From Maribacter polysiphoniae (GTDB taxonomy: Bacteria > Bacteroidota > Bacteroidia > Flavobacteriales > Flavobacteriaceae), in assembly GCF_003148665.1 (NCBI RefSeq), contig NZ_QGGQ01000002.1, positions 620,001-684,000 on the forward strand: a DNA stretch of 64,000 nucleotides, read 5' to 3'. The position numbers and the translations under genes were made by a program. Below are positions 37,739 through 47,334 of the stretch, one piece after another. A model generated the notes under the pieces. It saw nothing but the letters and a program-made list of their open reading frames with translations, had not been told where the DNA came from and made no database searches. How positions within the stretch are numbered: position 1 is the first letter of the stretch; each line of letters begins with the position of its first letter.

Positions 37739-39883
37739 ATGAAAAAAATACTATTCATACTGTTTACGCTGGGTCTTATGGTTCAAACCTTTGGCCAACA
37801 AGAACTCAAACGGGCAGACACCTATTTTGAACGCGCTTACTATAGTGATGCCATCCCCCTTTATGAGCAACTGCTACCCCGCAATAAGAGCTCAAAACTT
37901 ATAAAGAACCTGGCCGATTGTTATTATCATACCTTCAATATGAAGGCCGCCGCCCGTTGGTACGGGTATCTGGTTTCCAATTATGGTGAAAGCGTTGACG
38001 AGGACTATCGTTTTAAACTCAACCAATCCTTAAAAGCCATAGGCGAATACGAAAATGCCCAAAAAGCACTTATCGATTTCTATTCCGAACAAGACCAGGA
38101 CGATAAGGTATCACAGCTTACAAAAGATTTCACCTACATTGAAAATGTACGTGCCATTGGAGATCGCTTTAAAATTGAAAACCTGAACATCAACACGGCT
38201 ACCTCTGAATTCGGTGCGGCGCGGATAGATTCCAATTTGGTATATAGTGCTTCGCGGAAACATGCCCTTGCCTTACCTAAGCTATACCGATGGAACAACG
38301 AAAACTACCTCGATATCTATTCCCATCCCATCGACAAAATCAACCTGGGAGATAGTTTGAGCACTTCGTTAAGCAACAACATCAATTCTAAAATGCACGA
38401 AGGCACCTTTGCCATCACCAAGGATAGAAAAACAATTTATTTCACCAGAAACAGCAAAAAAAAGACCGAGGACGACAAAATCAGCAACCTAAAGATCTAC
38501 CGTGCCGAATATATTGATGGTGCTTGGAAAAATATCATAGCCCTCCCCTTCAACAGCGATGATTTTTCTACGGAACACCCTGCTTTGAGCCCGGATGAAA
38601 CCAAACTCTATTTTTCATCGGACCGTGAAGGTGGTTTCGGATCGTTCGACCTCTATGTGGTAAACATCCAAAAGGATGGTTTCTTTGGCAATCCGATCAA
38701 TTTAGGAAAGGAAATCAATACCGATAAGAAAGAGCAGTTTCCGTTTGTGGACAAAGAAGGCAACCTCTATTTTGCCTCTAATGGGCATCCCGGTTTCGGA
38801 CTATTGGATGTTTTTGTTTCGAAAAAGGAAAATGGAAATTTTACAAAACCAGACAATCTCGGACTCCCCGTGAATAGTGGTTATGACGATTTCTCCCTGT
38901 CTTTGGATCCCGATTCGATCACAGGCTACTTTTCTTCAAACCGACCCGGAGGAAAAGGGAGCGACGACATCTATTCCTTCGCAGAAACAAAACCACTGGT
39001 CATAGAAGATTGTAAACAGTTTATTGCCGGAGTCCTAACGGACAAAACCACCAAACTACCTTTACCCGATGCCAATATTGAGCTTGTTGATGCGAACGGA
39101 AACCGTATCGAAAAGATCACAACCTCAAAGGATGCTTCATTTAAGTTTCAGATCTCCTGCTCCAGCGAATATCGTATAAAGGCTCACAAAGATGGGTATG
39201 AAGACAATTCAAGAAACATCGTTGCAGACATCGAAAGAAATGACGTAAAAGACGGTTCCCTTACGCTATACTCCATTGAGGAACGGGAAGCCCAAAAAAC
39301 AAAAGCGCTATTAGCCAAGAAAGAAGCTGCGGAAAAAGCAGCCTTGGCCGAGATTAAAAGACAAAAAGAACAGGCAAAAATCGCAGCATTGGAACGCCTT
39401 CAAAAAGAGCAGGAAATAGCCCACCAACAAAAGGCCGAACAAGAAAAAGAAAAACGGGAGCGCCTCACAAAAATCGATGCGATCATTGCAAAGGAAGATG
39501 CCATTGTCAAAGAAAAAGATCTCATCATCATTAAAACCGAGGAAATCCATTTTGATTATAGTCTATGGTATTTAAGACGGGAAGCCCGTGAACGGTTGGC
39601 CAAGGTCATTGACATCATGAAACAAAACCCCGGTATGGTCATCGAAATCGGCACCCATACCGATATTCGTGGCAATGCGGAATACAACCGTAACCTCTCC
39701 CAAAAACGTGCCGATTCGGCCAAGGAATTTATGGTCAAAAACGGTATTTCCCCAGAACGGGTCATTGCCAAAGGTTATGGCGAATCACAACCCATTGTCG
39801 AATGTGAGACCGTAGAGAGTTGTACCGAGGAAGACCATGAGTGGAACAGAAGATGTGAGCTCATCGTTGTAAAATGGGAGTGA
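37739..39883 (+). CDS. TPR-PD40-OmpA family protein (PorE-like T9SS accessory)
   Basis: Periplasmic or outer-membrane lipid-proximal protein expected to tie the secretion apparatus to peptidoglycan. The 714 residues comprise a signal ending TFGQ, TPR-like helices (about 22-130) and PD40/WD-like repeats (AITKDRKTIYFTRN, LSPDETKLYFSSDREGGFG, about 215-420). A carboxypeptidase-regulatory-like domain follows (about 430-510), then a highly charged alpha-helical stretch of Lys/Glu/Ala (about 516-595). The C-terminal OmpA domain (about 600-714) has IEIGTHTDIRGNAEYNRNLS and ISPERVIAKGYGESQPI. No lipobox Cys is present. The layout matches PorE-type proteins found with PorP/SprF genes. Confidence 0.9.
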   Translation: MKKILFILFTLGLMVQTFGQQELKRADTYFERAYYSDAIPLYEQLLPRNKSSKLIKNLADCYYHTFNMKAAARWYGYLVSNYGESVDEDYRFKLNQSLKAIGEYENAQKALIDFYSEQDQDDKVSQLTKDFTYIENVRAIGDRFKIENLNINTATSEFGAARIDSNLVYSASRKHALALPKLYRWNNENYLDIYSHPIDKINLGDSLSTSLSNNINSKMHEGTFAITKDRKTIYFTRNSKKKTEDDKISNLKIYRAEYIDGAWKNIIALPFNSDDFSTEHPALSPDETKLYFSSDREGGFGSFDLYVVNIQKDGFFGNPINLGKEINTDKKEQFPFVDKEGNLYFASNGHPGFGLLDVFVSKKENGNFTKPDNLGLPVNSGYDDFSLSLDPDSITGYFSSNRPGGKGSDDIYSFAETKPLVIEDCKQFIAGVLTDKTTKLPLPDANIELVDANGNRIEKITTSKDASFKFQISCSSEYRIKAHKDGYEDNSRNIVADIERNDVKDGSLTLYSIEEREAQKTKALLAKKEAAEKAALAEIKRQKEQAKIAALERLQKEQEIAHQQKAEQEKEKRERLTKIDAIIAKEDAIVKEKDLIIIKTEEIHFDYSLWYLRREARERLAKVIDIMKQNPGMVIEIGTHTDIRGNAEYNRNLSQKRADSAKEFMVKNGISPERVIAKGYGESQPIVECETVESCTEEDHEWNRRCELIVVKWE

Positions 39884-39936
39884 CCCTAACCAAGAATTGA
39901 ACAATCAATAAAGAATTATATCTACCCCGGACTTTG

Positions 39937-39968
39937 CCCCAAACCAAACTTATGGTTTGGGGTTTTTT
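39937..39968 (+). terminator. Terminator of the T9SS trio
   Basis: CCCCAAACC (39937-39945) pairs perfectly with GGTTTGGGG (39954-39962), followed by six T. Confidence 0.88.
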
Positions 39969-40015
39969 CTTTTCTGCCGCTATTCTTTATATCTTCGTTA
40001 GCCAATACATACACT

Positions 40016-40327
40016 ATGAACCTATCCGATATTCCTTCCAAAGAAATTATGCCGGGCTACCACGGTAAACTGATACATTCCAAAAATATGACCATGGCCT
40101 TTTGGGAAGTTGAAAAAGATGCTGAAGTTCCCGAACATTCCCATATGAACGAGCAGATCATGCATGTAATGGAAGGTGAATTTGAATTTACCTTGAACGG
40201 TAACACCAAGGTATATGGCCCAGGGGATGTGGTCCTAATTGCCTCGAATGTTCCACATAGTGGCAAAGCCCTTACACCCTGTAAACTAATGGATGTATTT
40301 AGTCCAACAAGAGAAGAATACAAATAA
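40016..40327 (+). CDS. Cupin domain protein
   Basis: Small beta-barrel protein, 103 residues, with cupin motif 1 VPEHSHMNEQIMHVMEGEFEF (His-x-His and Gln metal ligands) and motif 2 PGDVVLIASNVPHSGKA supplying the third His. A metal-bound single-domain cupin is expected. Substrate unknown. It lies 6 bases before the SDR gene, so the two are co-transcribed and may act on the same small molecule. Confidence 0.85.
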   Translation: MNLSDIPSKEIMPGYHGKLIHSKNMTMAFWEVEKDAEVPEHSHMNEQIMHVMEGEFEFTLNGNTKVYGPGDVVLIASNVPHSGKALTPCKLMDVFSPTREEYK

Positions 40328-40333
40328 AGCGAT

Positions 40334-41119
40334 ATGAACATTTCACTCAAAGGTAAAAACGCATTGATTGGTGGTAGCAGTCGAGGCATTGGAAAGGCTA
40401 TTGCCGAACAACTGGCCGAAAGTGGGGCCAGTGTTACCCTAATGTCTCGCAGTGAGGAAAAACTTCAAAAAATAATAGCCGACCTGCCTACCGACCAAGG
40501 TCAAAACCATGGGTATCTCGTGGTTGATTTTACAGACTTTCAAAGCTATAGCAAAACGATTTATTCCTTTTTCGAAAACAATCATGTGGATATCCTGATC
40601 AACAACACCCAAGGTCCTGAGGCCGGAGGTGCCCTAGAAAAGGATATTTCCGATTATCAAGAGGCCTTCGATCTACTATTTAAAACAGTAGTCTACACCA
40701 CCGAACTTGCCTTAAAACACATGAAGGCCAATACATGGGGCCGGATTATAAACGTAGCTTCGGTATCCGTAAAGGAACCATTGTCCTATTTGGCTCTTTC
40801 AAATACCATAAGGGCCGCTGTAGTTACCTGGGGCAAGTCATTGGCCAACGATGTAGGTCCGTTCCAAATTACGGTGAACAGTATTCTTACCGGATATTTC
40901 AATACGGAACGAATTGAACAACTAAACGCAAAAAAAGCGGAACAGCTAGGTATTTCGGAGGATGACATTCTCGCCGATATGGAAGCCAAAGTACCGGTGA
41001 GGAGAATCGGGGACCCCAAGGAATACGGATATCTGGTCACCTTTCTAGCCTCTGACAACGCCGCCTATATTACCGGCACCCAAATCCCAATAGACGGTGG
41101 ATTACTAAAGTCACTTTGA
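40334..41119 (+). CDS. Short-chain dehydrogenase/reductase with altered active site
   Basis: Rossmann-fold NAD(P)-binding protein of 261 residues. The cofactor motif GGSSRGIGKAIAEQL (about 13-27), the NN.QGP segment and the IINVASVSV strand with the catalytic-type Ser are clear, and the C-terminus ends TGTQIPIDGG as in FabG-like enzymes. Where classical SDRs have Tyr-x-x-x-Lys, the alignment with ..AAV..WGKSLAN places Ser156-Asn-Thr-Ile-Arg160, so both catalytic residues are replaced. This SN..R form is seen in a divergent SDR branch; the reaction is unknown. Co-transcribed with the cupin upstream. Confidence 0.87.
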   Translation: MNISLKGKNALIGGSSRGIGKAIAEQLAESGASVTLMSRSEEKLQKIIADLPTDQGQNHGYLVVDFTDFQSYSKTIYSFFENNHVDILINNTQGPEAGGALEKDISDYQEAFDLLFKTVVYTTELALKHMKANTWGRIINVASVSVKEPLSYLALSNTIRAAVVTWGKSLANDVGPFQITVNSILTGYFNTERIEQLNAKKAEQLGISEDDILADMEAKVPVRRIGDPKEYGYLVTFLASDNAAYITGTQIPIDGGLLKSL

Positions 41120-41234
41120 CCTGTATGTTTTTGTAACCAGTGGGTTGCTGTGTTGAAAAACAGCTTAAGGAATATACATTACTTTGTTATGGCAACCTTT
41201 GACTCATTCAAAAAACCCAATCACTCATTCATTA

Positions 41235-41265
41235 TTGTCGTTGGCATAGGTTTTGCACATCTTTG
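41235..41265 (+). promoter_or_regulatory. Promoter of the alpha-2-macroglobulin gene
   Basis: TTG (41235-41237), a 20-base spacer and CATCTTTG (41258-41265; one mismatch to TAnnTTTG), directly upstream of the start at 41278. An in-frame TTG at 41263 lies inside this box and is rejected as a start. Confidence 0.45.
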
Positions 41266-41277
41266 TTTACTAATTTT

Positions 41278-44200
41278 ATGACTATGAAGCATCTCATTGT
41301 AATACTAACCGTAATCCTGTTTTCCCAAATGTCACATTCCCAAAAAAACGATGAATCGTATGAGGTGCTATGGAAGAATGTAGCCCAATTTGAAAAGGAA
41401 GCCTTGACCAAGTCTGCCCTAGGAGTGGTACAAAAGATATCGAAGAAGGCAAAAAAAGAACATAATTCCACTCAAATCGTCAAGTCGCTTCTTTATCGCT
41501 CTAAATATGCCATGACCGTGGAAGAGGATGCACAACTACAGGTCATCAATGACTTTAAGGCAGAAATCGCCCAAGCGAAATCGCCAACCAAAAATATATT
41601 GGAGGGTTATTTGGCCAATCTATATTGGAAATACTTTCAACAAAACCGCCACCAATTTTACAACAGAACCAAAACCGAGACAAAGATTGATTCGGTCGAC
41701 TTCAGGACTTGGGACCTGACAACCCTCTTTGAGGAAATCAATATCCATTTTGAAAACGCATTGGCAGATCCTAAAACACTGCAACAAATCAAGGTCGGTT
41801 CCTTTACGGAAATCCTGAACAAACAAGAAGGTTCGGAGACCTTCCGCCCTACCCTTTACGATTTGCTCGCCCATACGGCGCTTCAGTTTTACAAAAGTGA
41901 TGAAAACCATATAACGCGCCCCGCCGACAAATTCGAAATCAACGATCCGGAAACCCTATGTGAGGCCTATCAATTCATTAATCACCACCTGATCACGACC
42001 GACGAAACCTCTTTACAGGTCAAGGCACTCAATGTATATCAGGAGTTGACACGGTTCCATTTTGACAAACCACGGTTAGAAGCTTTGGTCATGGCCGATA
42101 TCGATCGCATGGATTTCGTGTACCAGAACGCCACTTTCCCTAATAAGGAAACGTATTACGAGGAAACCTTGCAAAATTCTGCCGAACACCTAAAGCACCA
42201 TAAGCTTTCCGCGCTTTACAACTATGAACTGGCCAAACTGTACAACATTCAGGGGCAAGCTTATCAGTCTAACACCAACAAGGAAAACCGTTGGAAACAG
42301 AAAGAAGCACTGAGCTTATGTGATAAGGTTATAGCCGAGTTTCCCAAAAGTATGGGAGCCGAAAAATGTAAGGCACTACGGTTACAGATTCTAGCCCCAA
42401 GCCTTTCCATTATAACGGAAAGCCATATTCCGGTGAACCTGCCTTCAAAACTATTGGTAAACTATAAAAACCTAACGGAATTACAACTGACCGCCTATGT
42501 GGTCAACAACGACCAGATCAAGGAACTAAACAATCTTTATCCGCAAAAAAAGCAATTCGACTTTATTCAAAAACTGAAACCGGCAAAAACCTGGTCGGCT
42601 CCGTTGAAAAATGAAAAAGACTACCAACAGCACAGCATAGAGGTGTTGCTTCCTCCGTTGGAAAACGGACAATACATCATCTTAGCTTCCCCAGAAAAGA
42701 AAAGCGACAAAAATTTTGCCTTCAGTCAAGTTCAAGTGACCAATATGGCCTTGACAGAAATCAGAAGCAACTCGGAACAGCGCTACCAAGTAATTGACAG
42801 AACTACGGGTAAACCGATTTCAAACGCAAAATTGACGTTTACCTATCTTAGAAATTACAACAAACCCTATCGCACCAGGACAGAGCACACCGATGAAACG
42901 GGATTTGTAACCATACCCCTAACCGATGAAAACTGGAACGATGTAAATATAAAAGTGAACTATAATGGGGAAACCGCCTTCTTTGGGGAATATTATGTAA
43001 ACCATAAACAAGTAGAACACAGAATCAACAATGTTCAGAACCGCATCTTTCTGTTTACCGACCGAAGCATCTACAGACCGGGGCAACCGGTCTACTTTAA
43101 AGGGATCCTTATGGAAACTTTTGAGGAAAAATCAGAGGTTGTAGCCAACGAAACCGTAATTGTAGGTCTCCTTGACGTGAATGGCCAAAAAATATCGGAC
43201 CTTGAGTTCACCACGAACGAATTCGGTTCTTTTAATGGGGAATTCATATTACCGAGCTCAGGCCTTACCGGGGAATTCCATATCGAAGCCAATACCTTCT
43301 CAAAAACGGCCCGGTACACCCAATATTTCTCCGTAGAGGAATACAAGCGCCCTAAATTCGAAACCTCGTTCAATCCGGTCGCTGAAAGCTACAAGGTAAA
43401 CGATAGTATTACCGTAACCGGTGTCGCTACGGCGTATGCCGGAAGCAAAATTACCAATGCCAAAGTGAGCTACCGCGTAAAACGAGCCGTATATTTTCCT
43501 CGTTGGTTCTATTGGCACATGCCCTCGTACAACAATACTCCCCAGGAAATAGCCCATGGCGAAACAGTTACGGATGCTTCGGGCAACTACGACATCACCT
43601 TTAAAGCCATTCCGGACAATAGTGTATCCAAAGAAAACCTGCCCACCTTCAATTATGAAATTACGGCCGACGTTACCGACATCAACGGAGAGACCCATAG
43701 CACCACCACCTTTGTATCTGTAGGTTACCATTCGGTTGTTGCCCATATCAACGCACCGGAGCAATGGGACAAGATCAAAAACGAAGATCGAATACACATT
43801 TCGACCACAAATCTAAACGGACAGCCCGTTCCTTCAAAAGGAACATTGAAAATGTACAAACTACAGGCTCCCAAGCAAGTTTTGCGAGACAGGCCATGGC
43901 CAGCGCCAGACTATAAAAACTGGAGCAAGGAAGAATACCGTACCTTGTTTCCGCATGAGGCTTACGACAAAGAGGACAAAGCCGTAAACTGGAACAAAGG
44001 CAAGCTGGTCTGGCAAACCGATTTTGATACTGAGAAATCCACACAGTTCAGTATCAAAAACCTTAAAAACTATACATCGGGAAAATATATCATAGAACTC
44101 GAAACCAAGGATAAATTCGGCCAGCCTGTTCAAGAAAAGACAATAACAACGCTTATTGGCGAAAACGACAAACAACTGGCGGACAACCGCTTGTTCAATA

Positions 44201-47200
44201 TCAAAACGGACAAAGAACGCTATAGCATTGGAGACAACGTAAAAGTGACGCTTTACTCCAATTCAGAAGACCTGACCGTAACGGTATTCGTTGAAAAAGG
44301 GAGAAAGGTTGTCGACACCCACAAAGTACATTTGGGCAAAAACTCAAAGTCAATTACCATACCCGTGACCAAAGATGATTTGGGCGGCTTCGCCATCAAC
44401 TATATGTATTCTGCCTATAATTCATTTCAATCGGGCAATATTTCGGTAATCGTACCTTACCCTGAAAACCAACTTCAAATTGAAACCACCACTTTTAGGG
44501 ACAAATTGCAACCGGGAACCGATGAAACCTGGTCATTTAAAATAAAAGGGCCTCAAGGCGAAAAAACATCGGCAGAACTTTTGGCCAGCATGTACGACGC
44601 CTCCTTGGATGTTTTTCGATATCATTCATGGAATTTTAATCCGCTTGCTCGCCGTTCGTATTACGCTTCCCTCTATGCCAACGCCCGTACAAGTTATGGA
44701 ACAAACTCATTCCGCACCTATCTTGACACCCCCCACCATAGCTATCCTCACCAAGGATACGACTCTTTTAACTGGTTTGGGTTACAATTTGGATACAACA
44801 ATTACGCCCGTAACTTCTTATCAAGAAAAATGACGAAGAGCCAGGAAGCTCCCTTAGGTATAATGGCAGAGGATTCCGAATTCGAAGGAGTTGCCGAATT
44901 ATCGGCCCAAGCTCCCCAAGCGGATGAAATGGATAAGGTGACCCCAAGTCCCGCACAGGCACAACCCAATTCAAAAAACGACCCGGAAGCCGTACAAATC
45001 CGAAAAAACCTTCAGGAAACAGCCTTTTTCTTTCCTGAACTACGCACCGATAAAGAAGGTAATGTTTCTTTTAACTTCACCACGCCCGAAGCCCTTACCA
45101 AATGGAAATTGCAATTATTGGCTCATACCAAATCTTTGCAGAGTTCAGTAAGGACCCTTCAGACCGTTACCCAAAAAGAGTTGATGGTCATGCCCAACGC
45201 ACCTCGCTTTCTGAGGGAAGGCGATAAGATTACCATAAGCAGTAAAATTGCGAACCTAACCGACAAGAAATTATCGGGACAAGCCAAATTGGTTCTTGTC
45301 GATGGTATTTCGGGGAAGGATATTTCCGATCGACTTTTAAATGCAAAGAACGAATATGCGTTTACGGTGGATTCCTTAGGAAACACCCAGGTGTCATGGC
45401 AATTGAAAATACCTGAAAACCTACAGGCGGTCCAATATACCGTAATAGCCAAAGCAGGGGATTTTAGCGATGGCGAACAAGGCCTACTTCCTGTATTGAC
45501 CAACCGCATGCTAGTAACCGAGACCCTACCGCTATGGGTGCGCAGCAACCAGACCAAAACCTTTGTATTGGAAAAGTTAAGGGACCATACCTCAACCACC
45601 CTAAAAAACCACAAACTCACCCTTGAGGTGACTTCCAACCCAGCATGGTATGCCGTACAGGCGCTCCCCTATCTTATGGAGTACCCGTACGACTGTAACG
45701 AGCAGACCTTTGCCCGATACTACGCGAACAGTTTGGCAAGCCACATTGCAAATTCCAACAAAAGAATTAGGGAAGTGTTCGACCAATGGGCCAATTCCGA
45801 TGCCCTGATCAGCAACCTTGAAAAGAACCAAGAGCTAAAATCGCTGTTGATTCAAGAAACCCCATGGCTAAGGGATGCCCAATCGGAAACGGAACAGAAA
45901 AAACGCATTGCCCTATTGTTCGATCTCAACAAAATGAAGAACGAACAGGCCAATGCCCTGAACAAACTCCAACAAAACCAAATGTCCAATGGGGCCTGGC
46001 CATGGTTCAATGGTGGGCGTGAAAACCGCTTTATCACCCAACATATAATTACCGGACTGGGTCACTTGAAAAAACTTTCCGTCGCACCCCAAGAAGAAGC
46101 CAAACAAGATGAAATGATCGCCAAGGCAGTCCACTATTTGGATGATGCGTTTGTAACAGAGTACGAACACATGAAAAAATATGCAACCAACCTCAAGGAT
46201 GACCATTTAAGCCAGACGCAAATCCATTATTTGTATATGCGAAGTTTCTTTAGCCACATTAAGACTTCCAAAAAGGTAGATGGGATTATCGATTATTACC
46301 TAGGCCAAGCCAAAAAGTATTGGACAAAGAAAGGTCTCTATGCGAAAGGAATGTTGGCCCTGACCCTAAATAGAGCCGGCGACCCCTCCACTTCCAAAAA
46401 AATCCTAAGGTCTTTAAAAGAGAACAGCATCGTTTCGGAGGAACTCGGTATGTATTGGAAGGAAAATACGGCTTCATGGTACTGGTACCAAGCACCTATC
46501 GAAACACAGTCCCTCTTGATCGAGGCCTTTTCGGAGATCGAAAATGACACCACTGTGGTCGACAATCTTAAGGTTTGGTTATTAAAGAACAAACAGACCA
46601 ATCAATGGAAAACGACCAAAGCCACAAGTGATGCCGTGTATGCACTATTGCTGCAAGGCGGCGATTGGCTTTCGGTTACCGAAACCGTAGATGTTCTGGT
46701 AGGCGGCAAAAAGATCGATCCTTCCATAATTGAAGACGTTTCAGTAGAAGCCGGTACGGGGTATTTTAAAACATCATGGAACACCAATGAAATCCAATCC
46801 GAAATGGGCGAAGTACAGCTTACCAAAAAAGGCGATGGTATTGCTTGGGGCGCCCTTTACTGGCAATATTTCGAGGACTTGGACAAAATAACTTCCGTTG
46901 AAACACCCTTACAACTCAAGAAAAAGTTGTTCTTAAAAAGGAATACCGACACGGGAGAGGAAATTTCGGAAATCACCAAAAGCACTCCTTTGAAAGTGGG
47001 TGACCTGGTCCGCGCACGAATCGAACTTCGTTCTGACCGAGATATGGAATTCGTTCATATGAAGGATATGCGTGCCGCCGGTTTCGAGCCTGTGAATGTA
47101 ATTTCAGCTTACAAATGGCAGGATGGTTTAGGGTATTATGAAAGCACAAAAGATGCCAGTACCAACTTCTTTTTCGATTATTTACCCAAAGGGGTATATG

Positions 47201-47334
47201 TTTTCGAATACGACCTCAGGTTAAACAACGCTGGGGAATTCAGTAACGGAATCACAACGATCCAAAGCATGTATGCACCTGAGTTTTCAAGTCATTCCGA
47301 GGGAGTTCGGGTAACGGTTGGCAGTGGACAATGA
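41278..47334 (+). CDS. Bacterial alpha-2-macroglobulin family protein
   Basis: Large envelope protein thought to trap proteases covalently. It has 2018 residues from the ATG at 41278; 41284 is an alternative. A signal peptide (ending SQMSHSQ) lacks a lipobox Cys, unlike the lipid-anchored E. coli type. An N-terminal helical region (to about 380) precedes macroglobulin MG domains, including FLFTDRSIYRPGQPVYFKG. A low-complexity Ala/Gln/Pro linker (about 1215-1245) comes before the A2M domain with FFFPELRTDKEGNVSFNFTTPEALTKWK. The thioester motif CNEQ (Cys about 1473) within YPYDCNEQTFARYYANSL retains Cys and Gln, and an alpha-toroid thioester domain follows. No PBP1C gene is adjacent. Its last three sense codons belong to the heptad repeat array. 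Confidence 0.93.
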   Translation: MTMKHLIVILTVILFSQMSHSQKNDESYEVLWKNVAQFEKEALTKSALGVVQKISKKAKKEHNSTQIVKSLLYRSKYAMTVEEDAQLQVINDFKAEIAQAKSPTKNILEGYLANLYWKYFQQNRHQFYNRTKTETKIDSVDFRTWDLTTLFEEINIHFENALADPKTLQQIKVGSFTEILNKQEGSETFRPTLYDLLAHTALQFYKSDENHITRPADKFEINDPETLCEAYQFINHHLITTDETSLQVKALNVYQELTRFHFDKPRLEALVMADIDRMDFVYQNATFPNKETYYEETLQNSAEHLKHHKLSALYNYELAKLYNIQGQAYQSNTNKENRWKQKEALSLCDKVIAEFPKSMGAEKCKALRLQILAPSLSIITESHIPVNLPSKLLVNYKNLTELQLTAYVVNNDQIKELNNLYPQKKQFDFIQKLKPAKTWSAPLKNEKDYQQHSIEVLLPPLENGQYIILASPEKKSDKNFAFSQVQVTNMALTEIRSNSEQRYQVIDRTTGKPISNAKLTFTYLRNYNKPYRTRTEHTDETGFVTIPLTDENWNDVNIKVNYNGETAFFGEYYVNHKQVEHRINNVQNRIFLFTDRSIYRPGQPVYFKGILMETFEEKSEVVANETVIVGLLDVNGQKISDLEFTTNEFGSFNGEFILPSSGLTGEFHIEANTFSKTARYTQYFSVEEYKRPKFETSFNPVAESYKVNDSITVTGVATAYAGSKITNAKVSYRVKRAVYFPRWFYWHMPSYNNTPQEIAHGETVTDASGNYDITFKAIPDNSVSKENLPTFNYEITADVTDINGETHSTTTFVSVGYHSVVAHINAPEQWDKIKNEDRIHISTTNLNGQPVPSKGTLKMYKLQAPKQVLRDRPWPAPDYKNWSKEEYRTLFPHEAYDKEDKAVNWNKGKLVWQTDFDTEKSTQFSIKNLKNYTSGKYIIELETKDKFGQPVQEKTITTLIGENDKQLADNRLFNIKTDKERYSIGDNVKVTLYSNSEDLTVTVFVEKGRKVVDTHKVHLGKNSKSITIPVTKDDLGGFAINYMYSAYNSFQSGNISVIVPYPENQLQIETTTFRDKLQPGTDETWSFKIKGPQGEKTSAELLASMYDASLDVFRYHSWNFNPLARRSYYASLYANARTSYGTNSFRTYLDTPHHSYPHQGYDSFNWFGLQFGYNNYARNFLSRKMTKSQEAPLGIMAEDSEFEGVAELSAQAPQADEMDKVTPSPAQAQPNSKNDPEAVQIRKNLQETAFFFPELRTDKEGNVSFNFTTPEALTKWKLQLLAHTKSLQSSVRTLQTVTQKELMVMPNAPRFLREGDKITISSKIANLTDKKLSGQAKLVLVDGISGKDISDRLLNAKNEYAFTVDSLGNTQVSWQLKIPENLQAVQYTVIAKAGDFSDGEQGLLPVLTNRMLVTETLPLWVRSNQTKTFVLEKLRDHTSTTLKNHKLTLEVTSNPAWYAVQALPYLMEYPYDCNEQTFARYYANSLASHIANSNKRIREVFDQWANSDALISNLEKNQELKSLLIQETPWLRDAQSETEQKKRIALLFDLNKMKNEQANALNKLQQNQMSNGAWPWFNGGRENRFITQHIITGLGHLKKLSVAPQEEAKQDEMIAKAVHYLDDAFVTEYEHMKKYATNLKDDHLSQTQIHYLYMRSFFSHIKTSKKVDGIIDYYLGQAKKYWTKKGLYAKGMLALTLNRAGDPSTSKKILRSLKENSIVSEELGMYWKENTASWYWYQAPIETQSLLIEAFSEIENDTTVVDNLKVWLLKNKQTNQWKTTKATSDAVYALLLQGGDWLSVTETVDVLVGGKKIDPSIIEDVSVEAGTGYFKTSWNTNEIQSEMGEVQLTKKGDGIAWGALYWQYFEDLDKITSVETPLQLKKKLFLKRNTDTGEEISEITKSTPLKVGDLVRARIELRSDRDMEFVHMKDMRAAGFEPVNVISAYKWQDGLGYYESTKDASTNFFFDYLPKGVYVFEYDLRLNNAGEFSNGITTIQSMYAPEFSSHSEGVRVTVGSGQ

